Shown here in pieces: positions 49,574-59,411 of a stretch of DNA of 64,000 bases (positions within the stretch are counted from its first letter, which is position 1; every line of letters starts with the position of its first letter). The position numbers were made by a program, and so were the translations under genes. The notes beneath the pieces are model-generated. The model was not told the DNA's origin, searched no databases, and saw only the letters and a program-made list of their open reading frames with translations. This stretch comes from Fervidobacterium pennivorans DSM 9078 (GTDB lineage: Bacteria; Thermotogota; Thermotogae; Thermotogales; Fervidobacteriaceae), in the NCBI RefSeq assembly GCF_000235405.2, contig NC_017095.1, forward strand, positions 124,001 to 188,000. Direction: 5' to 3'.

Positions 49574-50890
49574 ATGGAAAAGGTTGGATTTGTTGATGTT
49601 GTCGATTTTTATGTAAAAGCCGGTAATGGCGGTAATGGTGCTGCTACGTTTAGACGAGAAAAATATGTCCCGTTCGGTGGTCCGGACGGCGGAGATGGTG
49701 GAGATGGTGGGTATGTCTTTTTGGTTGCAGACCCAACTATCTCCACACTCTATCCGTTGACCGAAAAGAGAAAGTATTTCGCTGAGAACGGAGAAAATGG
49801 TCGCAGAAAGAAGATGCATGGTAGGAATGGAAAAGATTTAATTTTGAGGGTCCCTGTTGGCACTATCGTGCGTGACTATGATACGGGTGAGATTATTGCA
49901 GACCTTGATGAGCCTGGCAAATATTGCTGTGTTGCACGCGGTGGAAAAGGAGGAAGAGGTAATACACATTTTAAATCCTCGACAAACCAAGCACCAAAGC
50001 TTGCTGAAAAAGGTGCACCTGGCGAGGAGAGACACATATTGTTGGAACTAAAATTACTTGCGGATGCGGGGTTGGTTGGTTATCCAAATGTTGGTAAGAG
50101 CTCGATAATCTCGCGTATCAGTAATTCCAAACCAAAGATAGCAAATTATCACTTCACAACGCTTGTTCCGAACCTCGGAGTCGTTGTCGTTGAAAAGCCA
50201 GAAAATTCGTTTGTGATAGCCGATATCCCGGGACTTATCAAAGGGGCAAGTCAAGGGAAAGGGCTTGGAAATGTTTTTCTAAGGCATGTGGAGCGTTGTA
50301 ATTTGATTGTGCACGTTGTAGATATCGCTGGTAGTGAAGGAAGAGACCCTGTCCAGGATTATTACGACATACGCGCGGAACTGGAATTCTTCAGCCCAGA
50401 GCTTGCAAGCAAAGAAGAAATTGTTGTCGGGAATAAGGTGGATTTACTTACACAAGAAGAATTGCAGGCTAACATCGAAAGGTTCAAAAAAGAAACAGGA
50501 AAAGATGTCTTGCCCATATCTGCGGTGACAGGTTACAACCTCGATGCATTGAAATACGCTATCTGGGAGCGTATAAAGGAAAGTAGAAAGTTGCTCGCGG
50601 AGAAGATTGATATTGACAAAATCGAGTTTGTAAAGCCAGAGCCTGTGAAGATTCTGTTGCCTGAGAAGGTCGATATAACTATAACTAAGAACGATAAAGG
50701 TGAATTCGAGGTGCATAGTGAGTACATCTCGACGTATTTAGAGAAATACAAGAAGGAAGCAAAATACATGCTTGAGGATATTCTTGAAATCCTTGAAAAG
50801 AACGGCCTTGATGAAAAATTGAGGAAGGCTGGTGCGAAGGATGGAGATACTGTATGGATTGAAGGAGTTGAATTCACTTACAAAGAATGA
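49574..50890 (+). CDS. obgE: GTPase Obg/CgtA
   Basis: 438 residues from ATG 49574; AAGAGGTG lies upstream and a TATAAT at 49,515-49,520 may be its -10. The N-terminal Obg fold has its Gly-rich turns ([33 protein letters not shown]). The G domain starts near residue 160: [20 protein letters not shown] (G1), [17 protein letters not shown] (G3) and GNKVD (G4). The last 80 residues are the OCT domain found in part of the family. Obg binds the 50S subunit and links ribosome assembly to growth and stress signals. Confidence 0.96.
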   Translation: MEKVGFVDVVDFYVKAGNGGNGAATFRREKYVPFGGPDGGDGGDGGYVFLVADPTISTLYPLTEKRKYFAENGENGRRKKMHGRNGKDLILRVPVGTIVRDYDTGEIIADLDEPGKYCCVARGGKGGRGNTHFKSSTNQAPKLAEKGAPGEERHILLELKLLADAGLVGYPNVGKSSIISRISNSKPKIANYHFTTLVPNLGVVVVEKPENSFVIADIPGLIKGASQGKGLGNVFLRHVERCNLIVHVVDIAGSEGRDPVQDYYDIRAELEFFSPELASKEEIVVGNKVDLLTQEELQANIERFKKETGKDVLPISAVTGYNLDALKYAIWERIKESRKLLAEKIDIDKIEFVKPEPVKILLPEKVDITITKNDKGEFEVHSEYISTYLEKYKKEAKYMLEDILEILEKNGLDEKLRKAGAKDGDTVWIEGVEFTYKE

Positions 50891-51497
50891 TACTGCAGTT
50901 GTCTTTGGTAGTTCGTTCAATCCACCACACGTTGGGCACGTTGTGATTTTGAATTACGCACTGAATTATTTCGATGCGGATTTTTACATTGTCCCAACAA
51001 ATGTGCCACCTCACAAAAAGCTGGCAGTCCCATTTGAAAAGCGTTTCGATTGGGCAGTGAAAACATACAAAGTTTTCTCAGACACTAATAAAGCAATATT
51101 CATCACCGACATGGAAAGGCATATAGAAGGTGTAAACTATGCAATCCACAACGTTGAGTATTTTCTAAAATACTACAAGAAAGTGATACTTCTTGTTGGA
51201 GAAGATGCGCTTGGAAATATCGAAAGATGGTATAGATACGACGAATTGCTCAATAAATCAACACTTGCGGTTTATCCAAGAACACGTGATGGGAGCCTTT
51301 ACAAACGTGGACGTGAGGTGCTTGGGAAACTCTACAATAGGGTGCTGGAATTGAACTTCCCGATTGTTGAGGTTTCCTCTTCGGAGATTAGAAGGTTTGT
51401 CCGGGAAGGAAAGACGATAACGGGTTTGGTACCAAAAGAGATAGAGGATGAAGTTATAGGGACTTACAAGTATGTTGAAGAAGGGGAAAGATGGTAG
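50841..51497 (+). CDS. nadD: Nicotinate-nucleotide adenylyltransferase
   Basis: 218 residues if ATG 50841 is used, giving a 50-bp overlap with obgE; TTG 50868 is a shorter option. The nucleotidyltransferase loop is [20 protein letters not shown] (HxGH), the middle has [20 protein letters not shown], and the late [14 protein letters not shown] is the I-S-S-T-x-I-R motif. It adenylates nicotinate mononucleotide in NAD synthesis. Obg-NadD adjacency is common in bacteria. Confidence 0.93.
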   Translation: MEILYGLKELNSLTKNDTAVVFGSSFNPPHVGHVVILNYALNYFDADFYIVPTNVPPHKKLAVPFEKRFDWAVKTYKVFSDTNKAIFITDMERHIEGVNYAIHNVEYFLKYYKKVILLVGEDALGNIERWYRYDELLNKSTLAVYPRTRDGSLYKRGREVLGKLYNRVLELNFPIVEVSSSEIRRFVREGKTITGLVPKEIEDEVIGTYKYVEEGERW

Positions 51498-52424
51498 ATG
51501 GGAACTAAGAACAATTTTCTTCCAGGAACCGTTGGATTGGCTCCCATGGCAGGAGTTACGGATTATCCGTTTAGAAAGATATGTTTTGAGCAGGGCGCAA
51601 AATTTGCATTTACTGAAATGATAAGTGCAAAGAGTGTGCTTTTGAATATCGCCGTAAATGAAAAATATTTTCCAAGAACAGATGAGAAAAATTTAGTCGG
51701 TGTACAGCTTTTTGGTTCGGACCCGTTTGAATTAGCACAAGCGGCAGCCTTAGTTGAAGAGAGAGGTCTTTGGGTTGATTTGAACGCGGGTTGTCCAGTG
51801 GCAAAGGTTGTGAAAAGAGGTGCTGGTAGTGCGTTGCTCAAGGATATTGATTTGTTGAAAAAGATTGTCCGTGAGATGAGAAGAGTTGTCAATAAGCTCA
51901 GTGTAAAAACCAGGATAGGTTGGGAAAAGAATGAGTTTGAGAAAATCTACGATGCACTTGTGAGTGAGGGTGTCGATATTATTTTCGTGCATGGTAGAAC
52001 GGCAAAGCAGATGTACTCCGGGAAAGCAAAGTGGGATATCTACAATCCCGGAGCTGTTCCGCTTTACATAAGCGGGGATATATATTCGAAGGAGGATATA
52101 AAGCAGGCAATGGAGTTGTCAGGTGCGGATGGTGTAATTGTCGCAAGAGGTGCAATCGGCAATCCGTGGATATTTTCAGAAAATCAAAATCCCCCGTCGA
52201 TAGATGATAAGCTCAGGGTTGTCTTACAACACATAGATTTGCTGACCGGGGAATACGGTAAACATGGGGTAATAGAGTTCAGAAAATTTGTAGCAGGCTA
52301 TACCAAAGATATGCCACATGCAAGGGAATTCAGAAATAAAGTTATGAAGATTACGGATGTTAACAATTTGAAGCAAGCGTTCGTTGAGTATTTTACAAAT
52401 ATATCTAAACACAAACATTCATAG
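51498..52424 (+). CDS. dus: tRNA-dihydrouridine synthase
   Basis: 308 residues; ATG 51498 follows the nadD stop without a gap. FMN-binding TIM barrel: GLAPMAGVTDYPFRKICFEQ, FTEMISAKSV, LNAGCPVAKVVKRGAGSALL with the catalytic Cys, KTRIGW, IFVHGRTAKQMYSGKAKWDI, and SGADGVIVARGAIGNPWIF. It reduces uridines in the tRNA D loop. Which subfamily (DusA, B or C) is uncertain; the sequence is closest to the DusB-like bacterial group. Confidence 0.94.
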   Translation: MGTKNNFLPGTVGLAPMAGVTDYPFRKICFEQGAKFAFTEMISAKSVLLNIAVNEKYFPRTDEKNLVGVQLFGSDPFELAQAAALVEERGLWVDLNAGCPVAKVVKRGAGSALLKDIDLLKKIVREMRRVVNKLSVKTRIGWEKNEFEKIYDALVSEGVDIIFVHGRTAKQMYSGKAKWDIYNPGAVPLYISGDIYSKEDIKQAMELSGADGVIVARGAIGNPWIFSENQNPPSIDDKLRVVLQHIDLLTGEYGKHGVIEFRKFVAGYTKDMPHAREFRNKVMKITDVNNLKQAFVEYFTNISKHKHS

Positions 52425-52459
52425 GTTTAGAATTTTTTTGAAAGGGGCATGGGACGAAG

Positions 52460-53086
52460 ATGGCGTGCATCTATCTTGTTCGACATGGCAGCACAGAATG
52501 GAACGAGCGTCAATTGTGGCAAGGTGTTGTGGATACAGAACTTTCTGAAAAGGGACGCATGCAAGCAAAAGCAATCGCGTGGTTTTTAAAAGGGAAAGAA
52601 ATATCAAAGATTTTCTCGAGTCCTATGAGACGTGCATTTGAGACAGCAAGGATAATAGCGCAAGAAATAGGTTATAAAAAGGATATAGTAACAGATTTTA
52701 GGTTGCGTGAATGTGAAATCAGGCTTTGGAATGGGAAGAACTTTGAGCAGGTGCTTTCAGACCATCATGACGCGTTCAATGAATGGAGAACGAATTTGTT
52801 TTCTAACGTTGAGGGGGCAGAATCGTTAGGAAGCGTTCAAGAAAGAATGTACAACTTTTTACAAGAAATTGTTGTTCACTATCCGAACGAAAATGTTATA
52901 ATTGTTTCGCATGCGATAGCACTCAGGATGTTGATTGCCAAGGTGTTAGGTTTGATGCCTCCGGCACATTTGAATTTCGGTTTGGACAACGCATCTTTGA
53001 GTTGCTTGGTTGCTAAGGATGGGAACCTTAGGGTAAAGTTTTTGAATGTGACGAGTGAGGATTTTCCGCTTCTCTCTCAATTTTAA
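52460..53086 (+). CDS. Histidine phosphatase family protein (phosphoglycerate mutase-like)
   Basis: 208 residues from ATG 52460. The R-H-G motif is YLVRHGSTEWNERQLWQGVV, FSSPMRRAFETARIIAQEIG carries the second Arg, and NVIIVSHAIALRMLIAKVLG the second His. Size and motifs fit the GpmB/CobC branch: broad phosphatases or cofactor-dependent mutases. The true substrate cannot be read. Confidence 0.88.
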   Translation: MACIYLVRHGSTEWNERQLWQGVVDTELSEKGRMQAKAIAWFLKGKEISKIFSSPMRRAFETARIIAQEIGYKKDIVTDFRLRECEIRLWNGKNFEQVLSDHHDAFNEWRTNLFSNVEGAESLGSVQERMYNFLQEIVVHYPNENVIIVSHAIALRMLIAKVLGLMPPAHLNFGLDNASLSCLVAKDGNLRVKFLNVTSEDFPLLSQF

Positions 53087-53102
53087 AAAAGGGGGATAAT
53101 CG

Positions 53103-53318
53103 ATGAAGCTTGTTTTAATTATCCTTGGTTTTTTATTTCTTGCATACATTGCAGTAAAGGTTTTACCACTTAAGTTAAGATACGCAAATATATTCTTTGC
53201 TCTCAGTTTGATTTTCCACATATTTGCAGCGTTTACATGGTCGTACGGGTTTATCATTTTTTCGTTTGTACTGATAATAGTATTTTTCTTGATACTCCTT
53301 TACTTGTTTGGTTTCTAA
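53103..53318 (+). CDS. Small membrane protein of unknown function
   Basis: 71 residues, ATG 53103 after GGGGGAT. Almost all hydrophobic: three membrane segments at about 3-20, 27-48 and 50-70, with a short basic loop (LPLKLRY). I do not recognise it. It lies between the phosphatase and potA genes, in the same direction, and may be part of either transcript. Confidence 0.65.
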   Translation: MKLVLIILGFLFLAYIAVKVLPLKLRYANIFFALSLIFHIFAAFTWSYGFIIFSFVLIIVFFLILLYLFGF

Positions 53319-53349
53319 ATAAAAGTCCGGTTATGGGAGTGATGAGAAG

Positions 53350-54465
53350 TTGCCTGGCAGCAGTGTCAGTATTGTTAATGTGGATAAATACTTTGGCGAT
53401 TTCCACGTGCTGAAAAATATAAACCTTGAAATCAAGGAGAATGAGTTTTTCTCACTTCTGGGACCTTCCGGCTGTGGAAAGACTACGCTTTTACGTATCA
53501 TTGCAGGACTTGAAGATGTTGATGATGGTGATGTGCTTCTTGATGGTAAGAGTATCCTTCACCTTCCCCCGAACAAAAGACCGGTCAACACGATCTTCCA
53601 AAACTATGCACTTTTTCCTCACTTAAATGTTTACGAAAATATCGCTTTCCCGCTAAGAATTAAAAAGCTTTCCGAGAGTGAAATAAAAGAAAAGGTTGAA
53701 TGGTTACTTTCGCTCACTCGGCTTGAAGAACATGCGAAGAAAAAACCTGCACAACTTTCGGGTGGGCAAAAGCAGAGGGTGTCTCTTGCAAGGGCACTTG
53801 CGAATGAACCGAAGGTGCTTTTGCTTGATGAACCAGTGAGCGCACTTGATGCGAAGTTAAGACAAGAGCTGTTGATAGAACTGGATAATTTGCACGACAA
53901 AGTGGGTATTACATTTATATATGTCACGCACGACCAGGCAGAAGCTATAAGCGTTTCGGACCACGTGGCGGTTATGAACAACGGAGAGGTTGTCCAATAC
54001 GGCACTCCGTACGAAATATACGAGAGCCCAGCTGATGCCTTTGTTGCAACGTTCATCGGTGAGAGCAACTTGATGAAGGGAACGGTGAAGAAGTTAATCT
54101 CAGAGACCTACGTGCTTGTGGAATTCCCCACGTTGGGTGAAATCGTTTGTTACCGTGACAAGCCCGTTGAAGTCAATGATGATGTTTTGGTGACACTGAG
54201 ACCAGAGAAAATCAGGATAACCCACTCCAAACCTCAGCTACCTGAGGATTCTTTCACAAACATCTTGCACGGTGTCGTGGATGAAACGATATATATGGGT
54301 TATCAAACAAAGTATTTTGTAAGAACGGATGGTGGGTATATCCTCAGGGTCTACAAACAGCACGCAAGTTACCTGCTCGATGAGAAGATTATCCAGTGGA
54401 AAGATGAAGTGTTCCTCTACTGGAACCCTGATGACAGCTTCATCGTGGAGGTTGACAAAGGGTGA
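53350..54465 (+). CDS. potA: Spermidine/putrescine-type ABC transporter, ATP-binding protein
   Basis: 371 residues from TTG 53350 (GGGAGTGATGAGAAG upstream). Walker A LLGPSGCGKTTLLRIIAGLE, Q loop IFQNYALFPHLNVYENIAFP, signature QLSGGQKQRVSLARALANEP, Walker B VLLLDEPVSALDAKLRQELL, and switch YVTHDQAEAISVSDHVAVMN. The last ~120 residues are the regulatory TOBE domain. Overlaps potB by four bases. Confidence 0.93.
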   Translation: MPGSSVSIVNVDKYFGDFHVLKNINLEIKENEFFSLLGPSGCGKTTLLRIIAGLEDVDDGDVLLDGKSILHLPPNKRPVNTIFQNYALFPHLNVYENIAFPLRIKKLSESEIKEKVEWLLSLTRLEEHAKKKPAQLSGGQKQRVSLARALANEPKVLLLDEPVSALDAKLRQELLIELDNLHDKVGITFIYVTHDQAEAISVSDHVAVMNNGEVVQYGTPYEIYESPADAFVATFIGESNLMKGTVKKLISETYVLVEFPTLGEIVCYRDKPVEVNDDVLVTLRPEKIRITHSKPQLPEDSFTNILHGVVDETIYMGYQTKYFVRTDGGYILRVYKQHASYLLDEKIIQWKDEVFLYWNPDDSFIVEVDKG

Positions 54466-55319
54466 GTAGGAAAAAGCATATAAGACCGTTAAGCAGAGGT
54501 TATGAAAGCTACGGGCTTGTTTATTTGCTTTGGCTCGCAGTGTTTTTCTTAATCCCTGTGATAGTAATTCTTACGTACAGTTTCTTCGAAAGGGATTACC
54601 AAGGTGGAGTAATTTTCAAGTTCTCCCTGCAGGGTTACAAAGATATTCTCAATCCGAACTACGTTGCGGTGTTTTTGAGAACTATTTTCATTTCGCTTGT
54701 TTCTTCTGTTGTTTCCATAATTCTCGCTATTCCTGTGGCTTACTACATTGCGTTCAGTAGGTGGAAAAACATCCTCTTGCTCCTGGTGATAGTGCCATTT
54801 TGGACGAATTCGTTGATAAGGATTTACGCATGGATATTTATCCTTGGAAATAACGGTCTTGTTAACCAGTTTTTGATAAAAATGGGGTTCACGGAGTCTT
54901 ATGTTCAGTTTATCTACAACAACTTCGCTGTTGTGCTTGTGCTTGTTTATACGTATCTACCGTTTGCCATCTTGCCACTTTATTCGGCAATAGAAAGGCT
55001 CGAGAAGAACATCTTTGAAGCGGCGATGGATTTGGGTTGCACAAAAAGGCAGGTATTTTTCAGGGTTTTGCTACCGAACATAAGGCAAGGGATAATCTCG
55101 GCTTTTGTGTTTGTTTTTATACCTGCGATAGGTACTTACGCGGTACCGGAATTGGTAGGTGGAAAGAACTCAAGGTTGATTGGTAACGAAATTGCAAGGC
55201 TTCTAACTACGGCAAGGAATTGGCCCGCCGCAGCGGCTATATCCTCCGTTTTGCTTGCGATTACGATAATTGCAGTGATTGTCTTTATGTTTGGTGGTGA
55301 GAAACGTGAAGCCAGGTAA
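54462..55319 (+). CDS. potB: Spermidine/putrescine-type ABC transporter, permease
   Basis: 285 residues from GTG 54462. Six membrane segments. The EAA loop is AAMDLGCTKRQVFFRVLLPN, which docks to PotA. VVLTYSF-like IVILTYSFFERDYQGG near the start and YIAFSRWKNILLLLVIVPFW fit PotB. Its end overlaps the potC frame. Confidence 0.92.
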   Translation: MSRKKHIRPLSRGYESYGLVYLLWLAVFFLIPVIVILTYSFFERDYQGGVIFKFSLQGYKDILNPNYVAVFLRTIFISLVSSVVSIILAIPVAYYIAFSRWKNILLLLVIVPFWTNSLIRIYAWIFILGNNGLVNQFLIKMGFTESYVQFIYNNFAVVLVLVYTYLPFAILPLYSAIERLEKNIFEAAMDLGCTKRQVFFRVLLPNIRQGIISAFVFVFIPAIGTYAVPELVGGKNSRLIGNEIARLLTTARNWPAAAAISSVLLAITIIAVIVFMFGGEKREAR

Positions 55320-56076
55320 ATTTGCATTTACAATGATTCTGATTGTGCTACTCTTTTTCTACATCCCCATATTTATCGTTGTACTCTTTTCGTTCAATTC
55401 TTCGAAATCTCCTGTATGGACAGGTTTCAGTTTGAAATGGTACGAAAAGCTTTTCACATCATCTGCCCACATCTGGCGAACGTTTATGAACTCCATTATC
55501 GTTGGTATCAGTTCAAGCTTCGTAAGTGTTATTTTGGGGACGTTCGGTGCGGTTGCTATGTATATGGGGGCTAAAAAATTCAAAAAACTCATGTGGACAA
55601 CGACGTATATTCCCTTTATCATCCCAGACATCATTATCGGTGTATCTTTGCTAATCTTTTTCACAACGATACACCTTAGGCTCAGTTTGCTTACGATATT
55701 CATAGCGCATGTGACGTTCTCTATTCCTTACACGATGATGATTATCCTCACAAGGCTCCAAGACTTCGATAAGTCTATAATCGAAGCGGCATACGACTTG
55801 GGTGCCACAAGGCCTATCGCACTTTGGAAAGTGATTATACCGATAGCGCTCCCCGGGATTGTTGCCGCGTTCTTCATGGCGTTTACCCTTTCAATAGATG
55901 ATTTTGTCATCACATTCTTCGTTGCAGGACCAAGCTCGACAACCTTGCCGTTGCAGATATTCTCTATGGTAAGATTTGGCATTTCTCCGGTGATTAATGC
56001 GATTTCTACCCTTTTGCTCGTTGGAACGATTTTCATAAGTATTTTGCTTAGAAAGTATGTGCGTTATATAATATAA
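55306..56076 (+). CDS. potC: Spermidine/putrescine-type ABC transporter, permease
   Basis: 256 residues. I chose GTG 55306 because GGTGGTGA lies 5-8 bases before it; several earlier in-frame starts have no ribosome site. Five to six membrane segments; start VVLFSFNSSKSPVWTGFSLK WY-type pattern, and EAA loop AAYDLGATRPIALWKVIIPI. The substrate-binding protein gene potD, which usually follows, is missing: a nucleoside phosphorylase gene begins 60 bp downstream. Confidence 0.92.
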   Translation: MKPGKFAFTMILIVLLFFYIPIFIVVLFSFNSSKSPVWTGFSLKWYEKLFTSSAHIWRTFMNSIIVGISSSFVSVILGTFGAVAMYMGAKKFKKLMWTTTYIPFIIPDIIIGVSLLIFFTTIHLRLSLLTIFIAHVTFSIPYTMMIILTRLQDFDKSIIEAAYDLGATRPIALWKVIIPIALPGIVAAFFMAFTLSIDDFVITFFVAGPSSTTLPLQIFSMVRFGISPVINAISTLLLVGTIFISILLRKYVRYII

Positions 56077-56135
56077 ATTGGTTCACAGGATGTAAACTCT
56101 CAAAAGTTTTGAAAACGGAAACGGAGGTGTGAGGG

Positions 56136-56969
56136 ATGGTTCAGGATATCAAAACATACGTTGAAAGGGTTAAAAAAGCTGCAGAGTTTATCAAGTCCAA
56201 GATTACGGAAACTCCTGAGGTTTGTATAGTGCTAGGTTCTGGTCTCCATGGAATTGCCGAAATTGTTGAAAACCCGATTAGAATACCTTACAAAGAAATT
56301 CCCGAGTTTCCGGTTTCAACAGCTCCAGGTCACAAAGGAGAATTGATTTTTGGAAAGATTTCAGGAAAATATGTGGCACTTATGAACGGAAGGTTCCACT
56401 ATTACGAAGGTTACCACATGAGGGATGTTACGTTCGGTGTGAGGGTCATGCAAGAACTTGGCGTTAAATACTTGTTCTTAACGAACGCAGCAGGTGGGCT
56501 TAACCCTGATTTTGAAGTAGGAAGACCAATGATTATCAGTGACCATATCAATATGATGGGTGACAATCCACTTATCGGACCAAACGTAGAAGAATGGGGT
56601 CCGAGATTCCCAGATATGTCTAATGCTTACGACAAAGAACTCAGGGCAATTGCGAAAAAGGTTGCTGAAGAACTCAACATCCCAGTTTACGAAGGTGTTT
56701 ATGTTGCCGTTGCAGGTCCAAATTTCGAAACCCCTGCTGAATTGAGAATGCTCAGATGGATGGGGGCAGATGCAGTTGGTATGTCTACGGTTCCAGAAGT
56801 CATCGCGGCAGCTCACAGGGGAACAAAAGTGCTCGCTATCTCGGCGATAACTGACAGAGCTGTCCCGGATGATTTGAAACCGCTCACAGCAGAAGAAGTC
56901 CTTGAAGTTGCACACAGAACAGGACAACTGATTGCAAAGATTATGATAAAAGTGTTGGAAAGAATCTAA
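56136..56969 (+). CDS. punA: Purine nucleoside phosphorylase, type I (trimeric)
   Basis: 277 residues from ATG 56136 with GGAGGTGTG upstream. VCIVLGSGLHGIAEIVENPI holds the phosphate-binding Gly-Ser-Gly-Leu, then STAPGHKGELIFGKISGKYV, FHYYEGYHM, FLTNAAGGLNPDFEVGRPMI with the Ala-Ala-Gly-Gly, and the base-binding AVAGPNFETPAELRMLRWMG followed by ADAVGMSTVPEVIAA. It splits inosine and guanosine with phosphate. Confidence 0.95.
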   Translation: MVQDIKTYVERVKKAAEFIKSKITETPEVCIVLGSGLHGIAEIVENPIRIPYKEIPEFPVSTAPGHKGELIFGKISGKYVALMNGRFHYYEGYHMRDVTFGVRVMQELGVKYLFLTNAAGGLNPDFEVGRPMIISDHINMMGDNPLIGPNVEEWGPRFPDMSNAYDKELRAIAKKVAEELNIPVYEGVYVAVAGPNFETPAELRMLRWMGADAVGMSTVPEVIAAAHRGTKVLAISAITDRAVPDDLKPLTAEEVLEVAHRTGQLIAKIMIKVLERI

Positions 56970-57003
56970 CCTTTAAACTGCGGCGATAATGCTGGTGAAA
57001 AGT

Positions 57004-59292
57004 ATGTCTATTCGAACTAGACTTCTTTTGTTGGCGATATTACTGGTATCGGTTCCACTAACAATCTCTGTTCTCTTCACCGTAATAAATCTATCAAGAG
57101 AGAGTGCACGAATTGAGAACGAGGTTAAACAGCAATTGGGTGACCCAAAGGTCATTTTCAAAGATTTCTTTGAGACTTTCTCAAAACAGCTGGAAGAACA
57201 CATCAGTGCATACAACGAAAAGCTGGTTTCCGCTGTTGAGAAGCAGAAGGAAAGCGTTCAGAAAGCATTTGAAGAAGTATACCTTGGGGCGCTTGAAAAA
57301 GAGGCAAACTCTATAAAAAATGTGGTTGAGAACCTCATAAAGGACAAAGTGAGTACAATAGAGAATCTTTCAAAGGTGGCTGCTGCTTCAAAAGATGTGG
57401 TGAATGCAGCAGCCGAAAAGAATTTAGGCTTGGCTGAGAAAAGAAGCCTACTACTCAACTATGTGGAACGTGCGTTGTTTGATTACATCTCGCTCTGGAC
57501 GATAGAGGATTCTGAGCCAAGGTTGAAGATAAGGCCATTTGTAAACCTTGGGTCGAAATACCTTGTTGAATACGCTTATTCACTTGCACCCGGTGTGGAC
57601 GCAACTGCATATAAAGACCTTGAATTTGCAAATGAACTCACTGAAAGAACAAAGAAAATTCTGGACTCGCCTTCTGCTTATTCAGAATCGTTCGTATTTA
57701 AAGGTAATAAGGGAATATACTTTATTGCTATTAACCCTGTCATGCACCCGCAGTTGGGAAATACAGTCACAGGTTTTATAATAGCGGCGGGAAGACTTGC
57801 AGATAACTTTTTGGACGATATCAAAAGGCTTACGAATGCTGATTTGACAATATACATCGATGGAAGAGCTTATGCAACGACAAAAGTGGATGAAACTGGA
57901 GAAAGAACACTGAATGCTACAGAGCCTGCGGAAGAGAAATACATGTTCAAAGTAGGTGATGAAGAGTACCTTGCAATTAAGAGCGATTTGAACGTAGCTG
58001 GTGAGTCTTTGGGTAAGCTCGAGGTTGCCATCAAAAAAGAAACAGTGAATGCACAAATTGAGATACCACAACCAGAAAAGTTCCAGATGCCGGAGATTAA
58101 GATGCCTGAAATAAATGTAAGTGTTGATTTGAACCTGACAAGGTTAGTTGTAATTAATCTGATTGTTGGAATGGTTATTCTTGCGATTGCGCTCGTTGTT
58201 TCGGTACCTATGATCAACAGCATTTCAAAAGAGATTGTCAGGTCTTCCGAGATTATTGAACGATTCTCAAACGGCGAGCTCGTATCGTTTGATGTAAAGA
58301 CGTTTGGTGAATTTGAAAGAGTTATCAACTCGCTGAAACGACTTTCCGAAAACCTACGTGATTATGCTGAGGATATGAAGGAAAGCTCCAAGGAGTTGAC
58401 AAGTGAAATTGCGCAAGTAACAATGATAAAGGATACTCTGGAAAACTCCGTCTCGAGGTTCAGCGAGTTCGTTGATAGGTACATAACTGAGGTTGAGGAT
58501 GTCAAGTCAAAAATCATGATGCTTCAGCAAACAGTGGAGTCATCTATGGAAAGTAACGAAAATCTGTCGCAGCAACTTTCGGAATTGTTGAAAGATATAG
58601 AAAGTGCGCAAGCAGAGATTTTGAAAAATGTAGCATTGATAGAAGATATGAACGAGTCGGTCAATGCGAACGTAGAGGTTTTCGAGAAGTTTAGCACCGC
58701 CGTTAGAAAAACGATAGAAAAGTTCGCATCTATCAAGGAGTCTATTGCAAAAATCCAGAACGTTGCGTCGCAAACGAACCTGCTTGCTTTGAACGCAGCG
58801 ATTGAAGCAGCAAGAGCAGGAGAAGCCGGTAGAGGATTTGCTGTTGTTGCCGACGAGGTTATGAAACTGTCCGTGGAGATCAATAATCTTTCCAAAAACC
58901 TTGTTAGAGAAGTTGACACATACACAAATGACCTCAAGGAACTCGACCAGCTCTATGAAACTTCTGGTGAGAAGTTCAGAAAACTACAGCAAGCAAAAGA
59001 AGAATTTTCAACGAATTACTACACGGTTATTGAAAAGGTTCAAAACATCGGTGTTCTAAGCGCTCAGGTAGGTATTCAGATACAAGAAAACAACACTACG
59101 TTCTCGCAAATAGAGTCATTGATGGATGATGTATCAAGTTCGGTTATGTCATCTTCAGAACAACTGCAGCGATTCAATAAAGAGTTCAAGCAGATTACGA
59201 GGGTGTTTGAGCAGTTGAGTGAAAGTACAGGAAAGTTGAAAGAGATAGCAAAGAAGATGGAGAATATCTCGGAATGGTTCAAGGTAGGCTAG
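57004..59292 (+). CDS. Methyl-accepting chemotaxis protein
   Basis: 762 residues from ATG 57004 (GGTGAAAAGT upstream; ATG 56989 is an alternative). First membrane segment residues ~6-28 ([20 protein letters not shown]); a large periplasmic domain of ~350 residues with a coiled-coil-like first part ([20 protein letters not shown]); second membrane segment [20 protein letters not shown]; then HAMP-like region and signalling domain. The hairpin tip reads [20 protein letters not shown], followed by [20 protein letters not shown]. It senses an unknown extracellular cue and controls CheA. flhA and flhF lie 2 kb downstream. Confidence 0.93.
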   Translation: MSIRTRLLLLAILLVSVPLTISVLFTVINLSRESARIENEVKQQLGDPKVIFKDFFETFSKQLEEHISAYNEKLVSAVEKQKESVQKAFEEVYLGALEKEANSIKNVVENLIKDKVSTIENLSKVAAASKDVVNAAAEKNLGLAEKRSLLLNYVERALFDYISLWTIEDSEPRLKIRPFVNLGSKYLVEYAYSLAPGVDATAYKDLEFANELTERTKKILDSPSAYSESFVFKGNKGIYFIAINPVMHPQLGNTVTGFIIAAGRLADNFLDDIKRLTNADLTIYIDGRAYATTKVDETGERTLNATEPAEEKYMFKVGDEEYLAIKSDLNVAGESLGKLEVAIKKETVNAQIEIPQPEKFQMPEIKMPEINVSVDLNLTRLVVINLIVGMVILAIALVVSVPMINSISKEIVRSSEIIERFSNGELVSFDVKTFGEFERVINSLKRLSENLRDYAEDMKESSKELTSEIAQVTMIKDTLENSVSRFSEFVDRYITEVEDVKSKIMMLQQTVESSMESNENLSQQLSELLKDIESAQAEILKNVALIEDMNESVNANVEVFEKFSTAVRKTIEKFASIKESIAKIQNVASQTNLLALNAAIEAARAGEAGRGFAVVADEVMKLSVEINNLSKNLVREVDTYTNDLKELDQLYETSGEKFRKLQQAKEEFSTNYYTVIEKVQNIGVLSAQVGIQIQENNTTFSQIESLMDDVSSSVMSSSEQLQRFNKEFKQITRVFEQLSESTGKLKEIAKKMENISEWFKVG

Positions 59293-59316
59293 TAAAGACA
59301 TTTTGGAAAGATAGAG

Positions 59317-59341
59317 GGTGGCTCGAAAGAGCCACCTTTTT
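59317..59341 (+). terminator. Terminator after the chemoreceptor gene
   Basis: GGTGGCTC (59,317-59,324), loop GAAA, GAGCCACC (59,329-59,336), then TTTTT. Perfect 8-bp stem. Confidence 0.93.
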
Positions 59342-59411
59342 CGTGAATATGTTTCATGGTATAATTGAAAATAGATTTTTCTATTGTGATACTTTGACAG
59401 GAGAGTGTAAA

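Noticed and set aside
59274-59411. Longer N terminus of MnmE starting inside the chemoreceptor gene
   Set aside because: It would cross a strong terminator and a TATAAT box; ATG 59412 has a good ribosome site and matches the usual family start.
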